DNA of 64,000 nt, from the NCBI RefSeq assembly GCF_003286085.1, contig NW_020825415.1, positions 62,001-126,000 of the forward strand, read 5' to 3'. The position numbers were made by a program, and so were the translations under genes. This document shows positions 1 through 12,800 of the stretch, piece by piece. The DNA comes from Drosophila persimilis. Taxonomy: Eukaryota > Arthropoda > Insecta > Diptera > Drosophilidae. The notes below the pieces were generated by a model, which was not told the DNA's origin, did no database searches, and worked only from the letters and a program-made list of their open reading frames with translations. Numbering within the stretch: position 1 is the stretch's first letter; each line of letters begins with the position of its first letter.

Positions 1-543
1 AAACTTTGCCCCGCCCACTTCCGCCCCCACAAAGGGCGAAAATCTGTGGCATCCACAATTTCGACGATACGAGAAAACTAAAAACGCATAATCGTAGAAG
101 ATGACTATATCTTCTAGAGTGCAAAATCTGAACCAGATCGTATAATTATTACAGTCAGAATCACGAAAACAATTTCACTCTTTCTCGCTCTGTCTCACTC
201 TAACACAAAGGTTTCATGGTCGGTTTTGCCAGTTGCAAAATATGAGTTCAAGGATCTCAGAACCCATAAGAGCTAGAGCAACCAAATTTGGTATCCACAC
301 TCCTGTGATATCGGACCTTGACCGTTTCGTGTCAAAATTTCGACACCCCCCCTTCCGCCCCCGCAAAGGACGAAAATCTGAGGCCAAAAGGAACAAATCA
401 ATTTGCATTGGCTACGCAGCGCCCGACGTCACGCTCAGACTGATTTTCTGTGTCTCTCGCACAGGAGAGCCATACTGACTTAGTATCGGGTATAACTGTA
501 GAGTTGCGGTGTCCGCAGCAACTCACAACGTTCCCCCTCGTTT
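1..543 (+). mobile_element. DINE-1/INE-1 (Helitron-like) element, 3' part, cut by window start
   Basis: Non-coding repeat that continues from outside the window. It matches 34222-34764 base for base wherever compared, so it lacks about the first 300 bp of the element (5' end and GTCY core). It carries the G/C-rich units containing 'ccgcccccgcaaagg', then ends with a hairpin (stem GAGTTGC/GCAACTC at about 503-527) and the terminus cctcgttt. A 3' hairpin close to the end and absence of a target duplication are typical of Helitron-type non-autonomous elements. Short ORFs here (233-478, 214-408) are shadows in repeat DNA. Confidence 0.8.
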
Positions 544-1375
544 TATAGATATATCTGAAGCGTTTGATAGAGTATGGCACACCGGTTTGCTATATAAGCT
601 TTCAAAACTGGTGTCTCTTCAGGCCTTCAAGCTACTAGAAAGCTACCCAAATGAAAGGACCTTCGAAGTAATTACCAACAATGGTATTACATCGAGAATT
701 GGAAAAATAAAAGCCGGGGTTCCTCAGGGCAGCAATTTAGGTACCAAACTGCTTGAATGGATATCATTCACTTCGATACCGGTGCTGAGGGAAAAAAACA
801 GGATGTTAGCTACGTATGCAGATGACACAATTATCATGAGCAGAGCGGACTTCCCCTTGACTGCGGTAAAAATGAACGAACAATACCTAAATAAGTTCAG
901 TGTTTGGGCTAAAAAATGGGAAATGGGCATTAACGAAAAGAAAACAGCCCACGTATTTTTCACATTGAACAAACTTAGCAAAACACACCAAGAAAGTACG
1001 CCTAAGTTAAATGAACAAAGAATTCCTAACAAATTCAAACAAATGTATCTTGGGGTTACGCTCGATAGGAAACTTAGCCTTAACCACCATGTCAAAGCCA
1101 TTATAAATAAGACAAGTAACAATAAGACAAGCCAAAGTAACAAACAAGACAAAATAAGACAAGCAGTAAGTAAACTTGACTCGAGAAGAACAGACGTGCA
1201 AGTGACACGCTCCGTCAACAAGTGGGTTTTCCGTGGAACCTGCGAACAACAACAAATCAGCGGCTTTACAATCCAAGCAGGGTGCTTATCAACATCTGAG
1301 CACTGTAGAATATCCAATTCAAACCTGATCATCATCAAACTCCAAAGTCACTCAATATTGGCGAAGGAAGGCCAG
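544..1375 (+). pseudogene. Jockey-clade reverse transcriptase fragment (copy 1)
   Basis: Reads as the C-terminal half of a non-LTR reverse transcriptase: DISEAFDRVW near the start (first catalytic Asp region), AGVPQGS, then ATYADDT (the YADD active site), and a thumb segment with YLGVTLDRKLSL. The pattern matches the Jockey clade. It opens directly at the end of the DINE-1 (543), which interrupted the coding region. After about residue 215 the reading becomes low-complexity and unlike the family, and the frame ends at the first bases of a BEL LTR (1376). The same sequence recurs at 34765-35596. A relation to the telomeric element TART is possible but cannot be shown from this piece. Confidence 0.75.
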
Positions 1376-1621
1376 TGAAAATTTAGAATAGTTTTTCTAA
1401 ATAAAAGATACCGAAACAACTTGGGTGACTGCAAATTTGTATTTTAGAACGACGAAAAAAAGGAGTGCGTGCGTTCGGTTTCATAGATTTTTCTCGACTT
1501 CCTTCATATATTAAAACAATTTCTTCTGTGCCTACCTTACCTACGGTGGCAAAGCGGAGCGAATTCGCCAAGAGCGAGCTTTTATTGCGCTCCCGCTTTG
1601 CCCTAGCCAAATGGCGCTACA
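1376..1621 (-). repeat. 3' LTR of BEL/Pao element B1, copy 1 (internally deleted)
   Basis: Plus-strand text starts tgaaaattt and ends gctaca, giving TG...CA ends. It follows GCCAG (1371-1375), the same 5 bp that precede the copy at 35597. It is 246 bp against 299 bp in copy 2 because about 53 bp are missing between two 'tagcc' direct repeats next to the gctaca end, which suggests a slippage or microhomology deletion. Confidence 0.85.
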
Positions 1622-4600
1622 CCGGCCCCGTTGAAGGCCTGGAAGGCTTCAAACCAGTGGCAGAAGCGCTCACTTGTGGATTGGCCTCCTGAACGTGGCT
1701 CCGCTGCTCGTCCTTAGGTCGACCACTCTGACCCTTCCGTCCTGCCCGGCGGTTGTTCCGACCACCCTTCCGAGGAGCCACTGTTGAGGGGGCAGGTTGT
1801 CCTCGGCGACGATTACGAGGTCGCCTTCCTTTATGTTTGGCTCCTCCTGGTGCCACTTGCATCTTATTTGCAATCCCAGCACATACTCCCGGGACCATCT
1901 CTGCCAGAACATTTGCCTGGCTGACGAGACAAGCCGCCATCACTTTAAGCAGCTCTGACCCTCCTGGTCCGGAGTCCTGGGTGCTGGGGGTGCGATGATC
2001 GGCCCGCCTGTCAGCAGGTGCCCGGGAGTCAGCGCGTCTCCGTCGCTTGGGTCTGGGCTTAGGGGTCCTAGCGGGCGCGAGTTGAGTACCGCCTCGATCC
2101 CGACCAGCACGGTCTCCAGCTCCTCTACTATGAGGAGAGCGCTTCCGACTGCCCGTAGGAGTAGGCCCTTGGCAGACTTCACACCGGCCTCCCAAAGTCC
2201 GCCCATGTGCGGTGCTCGAGGCGGTATGAAGGCAAACTCGCACCCGCTTCTTGACGCAAATTCGCGTATCGCGTCCGCTTCCGCCTCTATCTTCCTCCGC
2301 AGTTCGCTGAAGTGGCGACTTGCTGTGGCGAAATTTGTCGCGTTGTCGCAGTTCACGCGTTGCGGACATCCTCGACGACCGACGAACCTTTGGAATGCCA
2401 ACAAGAAGGAATTAGTCGTCAAATCGGAGACAATTTCTAAATGAACCGCCTTGGACGCAAAACAGACAAATAACGCTATGTAGGACTTATAAGGGGGCCT
2501 TCCACGAATTTTCAGAGTCGTATAGACTGGGCCACAAAAATCAACGCCACATACTGAAAATGGGCGGAGAGCACGGAGCCGGTCTGCGGGTAAGTTGCCC
2601 ATCATTTGGGTCTGGAGTAGCGGCTTGCATTTAAAGCAACGAATACACGACCTAACTGTCGCCCTGCAGACCGCCTGAGCATTCACTATCCAAATGCGCT
2701 GTCTAAGGATACTGACGAGTGCTCGTGGGCCGGCATGAAAATTCGTTTGATGCAGATAACGAACGTATGTCTGCACAAACTGCGAGCGTTTTGTCAATAA
2801 AAAGGGAAACTTGGCATTATATGGCATTTGAGCGTTAACTAGTCGGCCCCCAACTCGCAACAATGAAAAAGAGCACCATGTCCCAGCCTCTTCATGGATG
2901 AAGGGATTCAAGCGCTGAAGACTGGGGCCTAACTTGGTGCCTTTACGAACCCTTTCAATATCTTCTTGAGACTCATTTTTCTGTGTTATTTCGACTATTT
3001 TTAGAAACGCCTCGTCGTATTCTACGGATGACGGAATTTTTCCAAAGTTGAGACTTTTGTCTTTGCATTTTCGGATGAAGCGGAACACGAAAACGAACAC
3101 TCTTAGCAGTTTGAGGTGTGACGAGTATCCCTCGATTACATCCACTAAGTAATTTGGCTTGGCCGCGACGGTCAGTCCGACCGATTTCTTCCGACTTTCC
3201 ATCTGTATCTCTTCTTCGGAAAGTTCGAAGTGTGGATTTCTGGGCCAGCTCTCTTCTTCAAACTTTAAGAACTCTGGTCCACCAAACCAGATCGACTGCA
3301 CGATTTCCTCTACGTCACAACCTCTCGAAACTATGTCTGCTGGGTTCTGTTTTGTTAGCACATGCCGCCACGTAGCTTCACTTGACCACTCTTGAATCTC
3401 CGCTACTCGGTTCGCAACGAATGTTGACAACGACGAAGGTTGGGATCTGATCCAATGAAGAGTAACTTCTGAATCTGACCAGAATATCATTTTCTAGAAG
3501 GTGAGCGGCACATAACTCAAGCCTTGGGAGCGTTTTCGTCTTGAGTGGCGCTACTTTCGACTTTGCAGTCAACCAAGAGACCTTGAAACCTTCTGCAGTC
3601 TTTCTACGGATATAGACGCAGGCTCCATAAGCTCTCATGGATGCGTCGGCAAAGGCATGTACTTGGCAAATCGAGGTATTGTAATCTTCTCCAACTGACC
3701 CAAGGATTCTTTTAATAAGTTCCATGCTGTTTCCAAGTTCTTTGGAATTGACTCATCCCAATCTAGCTTGTTAAGCCAAAGCTCCTGCAGTAGGATCTTT
3801 CCCTTAATTACTAAAGGACTTAACAAGCCAAGGGGGTCAAACAGCTTTGATGTCACCGATAATATGTTCCGTTTTGTCGCTCGGAGACCCATAACTGATG
3901 TGTCAATTTGGAACTTAAAGACGTCTTCGTGTGGCAGCCACGATATTCCTAACGCCTTAGTTGACTCTGAGTCCGAGATCGTTATCGGTTTAACTGTGCT
4001 CTCGGATGCGGTGACCTCAGGTGAGTTCGAAAACCATTTAGTCAATTTAAACCCAGCGGTTTGAAGAACCTGAGCCACATCAGACTTAATTGTCTTTAAC
4101 TCCTCTACGCAACCAGCACCAGTCAACATGTCATCGACATAGAAGTCGGAGTCAATAACTTCAGCAGCTTAAGGGAATGAGAGTTTTGCAGACTCACTCA
4201 ACCTCTTTAAACACCGAATAGCCAAAAATGGGGCTGGTCCAGTCCCATATGTTACGGTGTTGAGCTGGTATATTCTCAAGGACTCAGACGGGTCTCTTCT
4301 CCACACTATGAGCTGGAATTGTCTATCCGCATCAGCGACCCAGACTTGGCGATACATCTTCTTGACATCGGCTGTCAAGGCGTACCTGTGTAGTCTGAAT
4401 CGGAGCAATGTCGAATACAGCTCATCCTGTATCGTAGGACCGAGCATCAATATGTCGTTCAAGGCCACCTGAGAGGACGTTTTACAAGACGCATCGAAAA
4501 CAACGCGGAGCTTGGTCGACGTGCTTTGGGGCGATAAGCTATAAAAGCGATAAAAACCGCCGTTTAGCCACTTCAAAGGAGTTGCCTAAGATACTGGGAT

Positions 4601-5801
4601 CTGATTTGAACGGCAGTCTTACTTCAAACCGACCTGAAGGTACGACCTGAGTAGTCCTTCTATAATGCTTTTCACATAACTTGTGTTCAGGAGATAAAGA
4701 CTTTTTAGAAGACGGCAATTCTTCCAGTGACCAAAACTTTTGTAATGTATTGTCGATGTGGATCACTGACTCTTCTCGACAACTCAAACAATTCCTAGCT
4801 TCTTGGGTGGCAGTCACCTTTGGAGTGTATCTGCCCGACACAATCCAGCCGAGAAGCGTTTTCTGCAGAGTTGGATAGTCAGGACCTTGTCGAATCTGAC
4901 CAACAGATAAAAGTTCGAAAAATGTTTCTGCACCTATCAACATATCTATCTTCTGTGGCTTGAAGAAATATGGGTCTGCAAGTGGTAAGTTCTTCGGGAT
5001 TTTCCAGTCACTCACGTTAAGTGTTTGATCAGTGTTTGTGATATCCCGAAATGGACCTTAGAATTCAGAAATCAACCGAAAACTCACTACCAGTAATTCG
5101 CGACTTCACCACCGTGTGTATCTTTTTCTTGACTTGTGAATTGGATTCACCAATACCAAGCAAGTTGATACACGACTCCTCCCTACGGATCTGTAAGCGC
5201 TGTGCTAAGTCCTCAGTTATAAAATTGGTTTGAGACCCCGAGTCAAGCAGAGCTCGGTCCAAAACATGTTCACAATTATTTGTTCGGACGCTTACGATCG
5301 ACGTAGCCAGAATAACTCTATCCATAGCTGTCGCATGGAGAGCATGCGAAGTGGAAGGTTGATTCTGATTGGGAGGAGGAGAAGAATTCTCTGGGGGTGA
5401 TGGTAACGCTAGACTTTTATTCGCCACTGTGTACCTATGCAATAAGGTATGGTGTGAGCAGCCACACACTCGACACTTCTTAGCTTTGCATCGTACTACA
5501 GAGTGGCCTGGCTGCAGACAATTGATGCACAAGGATGCAGTTTTTGCGAATTCGAACATTTGCATTACTGCCAGCCGACCAAATGGACTGCAATCTGTCA
5601 ACAAATGGCCTTTCGCATTGCAGTAGCTGCATTGTTGGTTTTTGGTATTCGCGGTGGAACACGCGAATGAGCTCCGATTATGCGGCTTGCTTGGCACAGC
5701 TTTCTGCTCCTGCTTTGGTTTGTCCGAATTTTCAGCCGAAAGATGCTGATGTCTGCGATTAAGCAACTTTTCACAGTCCGTCCAAAGTGGCAGTTTGTCA
5801 T
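1622..5801 (-). pseudogene. BEL/Pao B1 gag (C-terminal)-pol remnant, copy 1
   Basis: Minus-strand polyprotein broken into frames. From 5' to 3' on the minus strand: CCHC knuckles (CSYCNAKGH, CINCLQPGH, CRVCGCSHH; 5797-5065), an aspartic protease site (LLDSGSQTNF), the pre-RT region (5015-4539), RT palm (4576-4169) ending at an in-frame TAA, thumb and RNase H (4129-3378; HAFADASMRAYGA), then integrase (3490-1940) with CGVDFCGP, FVCFASKAVHLE and PHMGGLWEAGVKSAKG. Lesions include frameshifts, the TAA after LSFP, and a roughly 170-bp deletion near 4527 that is absent from copy 2. Not able to encode a complete polyprotein. The 5' part of gag is missing because B2 begins at 5802. Confidence 0.85.
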
Positions 5802-6112
5802 TGTTGCGTGACCTTCCATCCATGGCCACAATTATTAGTTATTGATCTGAATTATGAAGTCTAGTGTAAGTTAGGCTAGGGCAAAGCGGGAGCGCAATAA
5901 AAGCTCGCTCTCTCGCTCTTGGCGAATTCGCCCCGCTTTGCCACCGTAGGTTAGCTAGAGTAAGAGATTTGAATTGTGAAGAAAATATAGTTGTTCGCCA
6001 ACCTTGAATTAGATCGAGCGTATCAATTTTTTCGCCCCGCCAAATAAATAATTTAAATTACAGCCACCCAAAGTTTTCGGTAATTTATTAGAAAAACTCT
6101 TCTAATTTTTCA
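5802..6112 (+). repeat. 5' LTR of BEL/Pao B2
   Basis: 311 bp with TG...CA ends, directly followed by the priming site. It equals the solo LTR at 40187-40497 in length and in its last 30 bases (ending ctaatttttca); the 3' LTR at 27213-27524 ends ctaattttgca. The inner part around 'ctagggcaaagcgggagcgcaataaaagctcgctctctcgc' contains an AATAAA polyadenylation signal and is shared with the B1 LTR. Confidence 0.9.
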
Positions 6113-6482
6113 TGGCGCCCCCGGGTGGACTGTAAAGTTAATTATAGGCAACAACAATAAGTGACAGTGACACAAGAAATTGCAGTATACATATGCAAAC
6201 ATATTCGTTGCCCGCGTCGTGTGTGTGTGCAATCGGCAATCAATTTGTAAAATATCATCGCGTCGGTGGCGCCAACAATAATTTTTGTGCAAATTTCTGC
6301 TACCGCCGAGGGATGCCCTGCGATAAAGACAGGAACGTAGCAGTTGGATTCAAAGATCCAAAAGAGGAATCAGAGGTATTTGAGCAGAAAATTTAAGGCT
6401 GAGCACAGACGTATGATATACATATAGTAGAGCTTGATTGCATGCATTTTATTAGTAATTGCATAAATATAACTAAAAACAC
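6113..6482 (+). other. B2 primer binding site and first part of leader
   Basis: TGGCGCCCCCGGGTGGA begins immediately after the LTR and is the expected tRNA priming site. The minus-strand B1 element has a nearly identical start (ending at 42412). The leader shares scattered blocks with the B1 leader, for example 'agtagagcttgattgcatgc'. It stops at AACAC (6478-6482), which is duplicated at 20197-20201 on the far side of the family A array, where the leader resumes. Confidence 0.75.
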
Positions 6483-6856
6483 TGTTTGAGATGCCAAGCT
6501 TTTTTGGCACCTATGTATTTCAAAATAAAAAGAGATTTTGGGTTAAACTTTATAATTCGTATTTAATCTTGGTGGCTTAGCGGAAGCCGATTGCTTGCTA
6601 TTGCCAGATGAACTTTATGCGAGATCGATATGCAACCAATGCGCAGAGGGGTTAGCATAGAACTAAAACTATAGACGACGTCGTTAGATCAAAGTGACTG
6701 CCGAAGTGGCGGCAGCAGATCAAAGTAGTTGCCGAAGTGGCGGCGGCAGAGAGCCCCTTTAGCGGGAGAGCGCAGCAGCTCTGCAGAAAGTCAATGCTTT
6801 ACAACATATGTTGTTTTTTTAAAGTTACGGTTATTCTTCAGCGGCTGGCCCGAACA
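6483..6856 (-). repeat. Family A LTR 1 (3' LTR of minus-strand element)
   Basis: 374 bp; plus-strand text starts tgtttgagatgcc and ends cccgaaca. It differs from LTR 2 at one seen base (acgacgtcgtt against acgacggcgtt). The pol stop codon at 6831-6833 lies inside it. The LTR contains the paired units 'agatcaaagt...gccgaagtggcggc' in tandem. Confidence 0.92.
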
Positions 6857-9800
6857 TACTCCCCCCGTTGGGAGCTAGTCTCTCAACAGATTCCTTAAGG
6901 GGCAGCAAACATAGCCGAGTGACGGCCCTCCTGATGTTTCCTGAGGATGTCTTCAGGTCAGCGACGCGACACACTCCGTCCTTGCCGAAAACGACATCGA
7001 CCACTCTAGCCAGTGGCCAACGCATTGGAGGAAGATTTTCGTCCTTCACCAGAACGAGGTCGTTCTTGCAGATGTTTTGCGCGGGGGTGCGCCACTTCGC
7101 GCGCTCTTGCAAAAGAGTGAGATACTCTTCGCGCCAACGGCTCCAAAATATTTGCTGTAGTTGGGTGACCCGCTGCCAGCCATCCAGAAGATTGTAGTTC
7201 AGCTTCGTTAGGTCAGGCTCGAGGATTTGCTCATGGGGGCCGCCTAAAAGCAGATGAGCAGGAGTCAAAACGTCTAAATCATCAGGATTTTCTGAAAGCG
7301 AGAGCAAAGGGCGAGAGTTAACAATTGCAGTGATCTGACAGATCAGAGTGCGCAGCTCGTCGAAGCTAAGCACAGATGGTCCAACTGAGCGGTACAGGTG
7401 ATATTTTGCGGTCTTCACGGCCGCTTCCCACAACCCGCCAAAATGCGGAGAGCGAGGTGGAATGAAACGCCAGTCGATCGAGTCAGCCAAGCAGGATTCG
7501 TGGACCTCCTTCATATGCGGTTCGCTCAGACAGAGCTTCTTTAGCTCCAGAAGCTCGTTCTTGGCGCCAACGAAGTTTGTCGCATTGTCCGACCAAATTT
7601 GACTTGGCCTTCCTCGAGTGGAAGTAAAACGCTTTAGTGCGCCTAGAAACGATGCAGTGGTCAAATCCTTTACGAGCTCCATGTGTATAGCCTTGGAAGT
7701 GAAGCAGATGAATACGCTAATGTAGCACTTGATCGGAGGCCTTGTGCGGATTTCTGATCGGTAGAAAAAAGGTCCACAGTAATCTACTCCAGTGACTTCA
7801 AAAGCTCGAGATCCTTCCAAACGTTCCTTAGGTAGGTCTCCCATGATGTGTTCGACCATGCGCGGCCTAGTCCTGAAGCATCTCACACATCTGCTGACGA
7901 CCCTTGACACTGCCTTAACACCTCCAATGGGCCAATATTCCAGCCGAATTTTGGATAGCAAGGCGCGAGGTCCGGCATGGAGGTTTCTTTCATGGTAATA
8001 TCTTATCAGCGCAAAGGTAATGGAATGTCCCTTTGGCAGAATGAGCGGGTGCTGAGCATCAAATCCTAGCGATGAGTTGCCAAGACGACCTCCAACTCTA
8101 AGTAGTCCAGAATGATCGATGAACGGGTTGAGCGAACTAATAGAACTGGATTTCATGACTTGACCATTGCGCCAGCTGAATGTGTCGAATTAGAAGATGC
8201 GTTCCTTGCCGAATATCAGAAACGGTGAGTCCTGGATGCCTAAGACGATGTATAAATTTATGCATGTAGGCGAATGTGCGCTGCATGCGAAAGAATGAAT
8301 TCGCAAATTTGCATCCGGACGTGAGATCGGCATGTGGAGACGTGATTAGCAATCCTCTCTTGCGAAGCTCCAAAGTTGCTATGTTGTTAGTAGGAGATAC
8401 AGGCCACTTATCCTTGGAGCATAGCAAAAAGGATGGGCCGTGAAACCATAGCTCTGACTGGATAAGATGGTTGGGAAGCGAGCCTCTCGAGAGAATATCA
8501 GCAGGATTTAAAGATGTGGGAACATAGCGCCATTCCATGTCTGCCGTCAACTCCTGAATTGATGCCACTCGATTTGCCACGAAAACTTGAAATTTAGCTG
8601 GCTCGTCCCTAATCCAAGATAATGCTGTTGACGAATCCGACCAGCAATAGAACCGACCTGTAAAGATTCCCATGTCCTTTACATTCTGCATGATTTTCGC
8701 AAGCAAATGGATGTTATTTACACCGACTTTAGTAAAGCATTCGACTCTGTAAACCATTCCCTTTTAGCACATAAACTTGACCTTTTAGGGTTTCCGCCCA
8801 ACCTCCTGAGATGGATTTCTAGCTATCTTTGTTCTAGGTCTCAAAGAGTCCTCTTCAAAAACTCCCTCTCTTTACCAGTAAAGGTTTCTTCGGGAGTACC
8901 ACAGGGCAGCCATCTAGGCCCCTTACTCTTCACACTCTTTATTAATGACTTGCCTTCAGTAATAACATACTCTCGAGTACTTATGTATGCGGATGATGTT
9001 AAACTCTGTGTCCAGTACAAGGACATTTCATTTCATTCTCGCTTGCAATCCGATCTCAATAGCTTTCAGTCATGGTGTTGTGCAAACTTGTTACACCTTA
9101 ATGCCTCGAAATGCAAAGTTATGACATTTTATCGTTCTAACCCTTTGTTGGCTCCCTACACCCTATTTGGGGGTTCTCTTGAGAGAATTACCCTGGTGGA
9201 TGATCTGGGTGTTATGTTAGATCCCAAGTTAAAGTTTTCCGAACACATTTCTACCATGGTAAATAAGGCCATGGGCGTGCTTGGGTTTATAAAGAGGTGG
9301 TCAAAGGAATTTGACGACCCCTATATAACAAAGACTCTCTATACCTCGCTTGTTCGTCCGATCTTAGAATACGGCTCCTGTGTATGGTGCCCTCAGTACA
9401 AAGTACACCAGGACCGTATAGAATCAGTACAGAAAAACTTTTTACTCTTTGCTCTGCGGGGCCTTAACTGGGATGCGGGTGTAAGACTCCCATCTTACTC
9501 TAGTAGACTATTATTAGTAAACCTCCCATCCTTAGTTAACCGTAGAAAAATGCTTGGTGTGATATTTATGCACAACTTGATCAGGGGTGACATAGACAGC
9601 CCTGATCTGTTGAGCCGCATAAACTTCACGATTCCTATTAGACTGACTAGAAACTTTATACCGTTGTTCCTTCCACTTTGTAGATCGAATTATTCCTTGC
9701 ATGAACCGTTTAGGGTCTTATGCTCGGACTATAATTCCCTCTACCATATTATATCCTCCACTAATTCTCTTCCTCTTATTAAATTACTAATCCTTACACA

Positions 9801-12800
9801 CCTCTCTAGTAATTAGTAATTGTAGTGGTATTTGTATTTTGTATTTTATTGCATGCTTAATTTCTTAATAAGTTTAGTGCTAATTTTCCTCGAAGGTTAG
9901 TCTAATATCTATCTTTCTTGCATGCTCACGTTTGGTTCGGCTACGCACCGCGCGTCATGCGGCAGCGCCCCTCGGTCGGTTGGGCGGGAGGAGGGCTGCG
10001 TTTTGCCTGGGATCCGCGCGTAACAGCCTTCTGCTGGTGTCACACGGGCCACTTGACGGTGCAGTAATTGCATCGCCTCTTGTTAGATGCAGTCATTGCA
10101 TGTCAACGTCCAATAAAATGGGCTCCACTTAATTCCAGCTTAGGAATCGATATAGTCTTTAGCGGAGCCACTCGCGACTTTGAGCACAAAACGTGGCTCG
10201 AAGACTGGGCTTCCCTGGACACGACATACACGCAAGCGCCATATGCTTCTAAGCTGGCATCACAGAATCCGTGAACTTCTGTAGCCACACTAGAACGAAG
10301 AACCAAGCGAGGAAATGAGATCCGAGAAATGCTTGCCAAACTATTTCTCAAGTCCATCCAAGTTGAATGCAATGCTGAGGGTAGGCTTTCATCCCAATCC
10401 AAATTTTCTCTCCAAAGCTGCTGAAGGAAGATTTTGCACCTGACAATGACTGGATTTATCAATCCAAGAGGGTCGTAGAACCGCGCAATCGTAGATAGAA
10501 CCGACCGCTTTGATGGCTTTGAGGTTGTGTCCAGTGCGGACAAGGCAAAAAGCAGCTGATCCGAAGCAGGGTCCCACGCTAAGCCGAGAGTTTTGGCTAT
10601 GTCGCTTCCATCATTAAACTTTAGGAACTTCTCTATGTCATCTTCAGGGGTTCCCTCAAGTACTTCCTGGTGACTGGAGCACCATTTCCTAAGTCTAAAG
10701 TTACCACGGGACAGTAAAGCTGATGTTTGGTGCATCTTTTCCATGACCTGTGCGACCGAATTACCGCCCGAAATAAGGTCATCCACGTAAAACTCCTGCC
10801 GCAGAGCAGCTGAGCCAAGAGGGTAGGATTCACCCTCGTCGATGACCAGCTGGTGCATTGCGCGGACCGCTAAAAATGATGCAGCCCTCGTCCCGTATGT
10901 GACGGTGTCTAATGTGTAGACTTGAACCTCGGACTCGATGGAATCTCGCCATAGGATGCACTGATACAAATTGTCGGGTGGGGACACTCGTACGCAGCGG
11001 TACATTTTACAAATGTCCCCAGTGAGAGCGACTGGATATGTTCGAAAGCGAATCAATATGTTGAACAATGCAGGCTGAATAACAGGGCCTGTCATCATCA
11101 CATCATTTAGAGAATATCCAGTTGATGTAGCTGCGGATCCATTGAAAACGACATGGAGTTTTGTCGTCGTACTGTCCTCCTTTAGGACACAGTGATGAGG
11201 CAAGAAATATTTGCAGAGGCTACGGGAATCAGGGTTGACTTGGTGCATATGATGCAAATCAATGTACTCCCTCATAAAGGCGGAATACCGCTCCTTTAGT
11301 GTAGGATTACGCTCCAGTTTTCGCTCCAGACTGATGAACCGTCGATAAGCCTGAGCATAAGATTCTCCTAAACGATCAATATTGTTGTTTAGCGGCAGAC
11401 GAACTGCATACTCCCCGGATGGCAACCGTGAAAGGTGGCTTACGAAATGTGCTTCACAATCGTCTTCTTCTTTGGTATTCAACCCAACCTCCACACAATT
11501 CTCGACTTCCCAAAACATACGAAGAGTTTTATCCAACCTTGCTTCCATCTCAGCTATCGAATCTGGACAATTGTGCGTGGCCAAAAGCGCCGAGCTTGAT
11601 ACCTTCTGTCCACCACCAGATACGATCCACCCAAGCCGGGTCTTCTGCAGAAGAGGCAGTCCATCGGTGAGTTTGATTTGCCCTACGCAGAGGAGATCAT
11701 AAAAAACGCTCGCACCAATGAGAAGATCAACCCGTTGAGGATTGAAAAATGCAGGATCAGCGAGCTGAATGTTAGATGGAATACGCCAATCGGATACATT
11801 TACTGCCATACTTGGTTGAGAATCGGTAATCGTGGGGGCGATGAGAGCAGTAAGCGTAGCTGTGTAAGCAGAGGTGCGAGAATGCATACAAATGCTTATG
11901 GTGGATCCCTCAGTAGAAACGCTGGTATCGCCCAGCCCAGACACAAGTGCAGACGATTGAGTTCTCCTAAGCTGAAGCTGCTGGGCGAACCTCGATGTGA
12001 CGAGATGCAACTGCGATCCTGAATCTAAGATGGCACGACAAGGAACTAAAACGCCAGACCAATTCTTCACGAGAACCACGGCTGTAGCCAGAAGCACGAC
12101 ATCAGAGTGAAGACCTTGGGCAGCAAGAGAGGTAGAAGAAGGTAGAGACGAGCTGCTAGCAGAATTTTGAGCAACGGAAAGAGTGTCCGGTTGAACGGCC
12201 AGATCGGGAGGAGTAATACCTGGGCAGCCTTGTGTTGTGGGCTGCATACTAACGAAGTGCAACAAACTATGATGCCTACCGCCGCATACTCGACATTTTC
12301 CACTATTGCATGCGCGGGTCCGGTGCCCCGGTTTTAGGCAATTGAAGCATAGGGAAAGCTTCTTCACTTCTTTGTGGCGCAGCAACGGTGAGAGATTTTC
12401 GAATATCTTGCACGAGTATATTCCATGGCCCGCTGAGTGGCAAAAGACGCATACAGACGGGTCGGCGGAAGAGTTGGAAGCTACAAACGTTTTCTTAACA
12501 TGCGTATAGGAATGGTTTTTTCCCACCTGATCGCTACTAGCGTGTGTCGCTGTAGCATATTCCAATCGCTCCATTTTCTGGCAGCGTTGCTGCAAGAATT
12601 CGAAGAATTCCTCTGCGGTAGGTATAGCATCCGACGATGTGTGCTCCTCCCATTTGGTTTGCGTCTTCGAATCCAACTTCTGCAGCAGCATGTTGATAAC
12701 CATGAATCCCGAAATCTCCTCAGCAGTTCCCAATGTCTGCAACGCTCGCATGTGTAAATTGACTGCATCCGAAAACTCCCGAAGCCTTTTAGCAGAAGGC

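Noticed and set aside
724..1338. 204-codon minus-strand ORF (also 34945-35559)
   Set aside because: It is antisense to the Jockey-clade RT, Leu/Ser/Cys-rich, and explained by the opposite strand.
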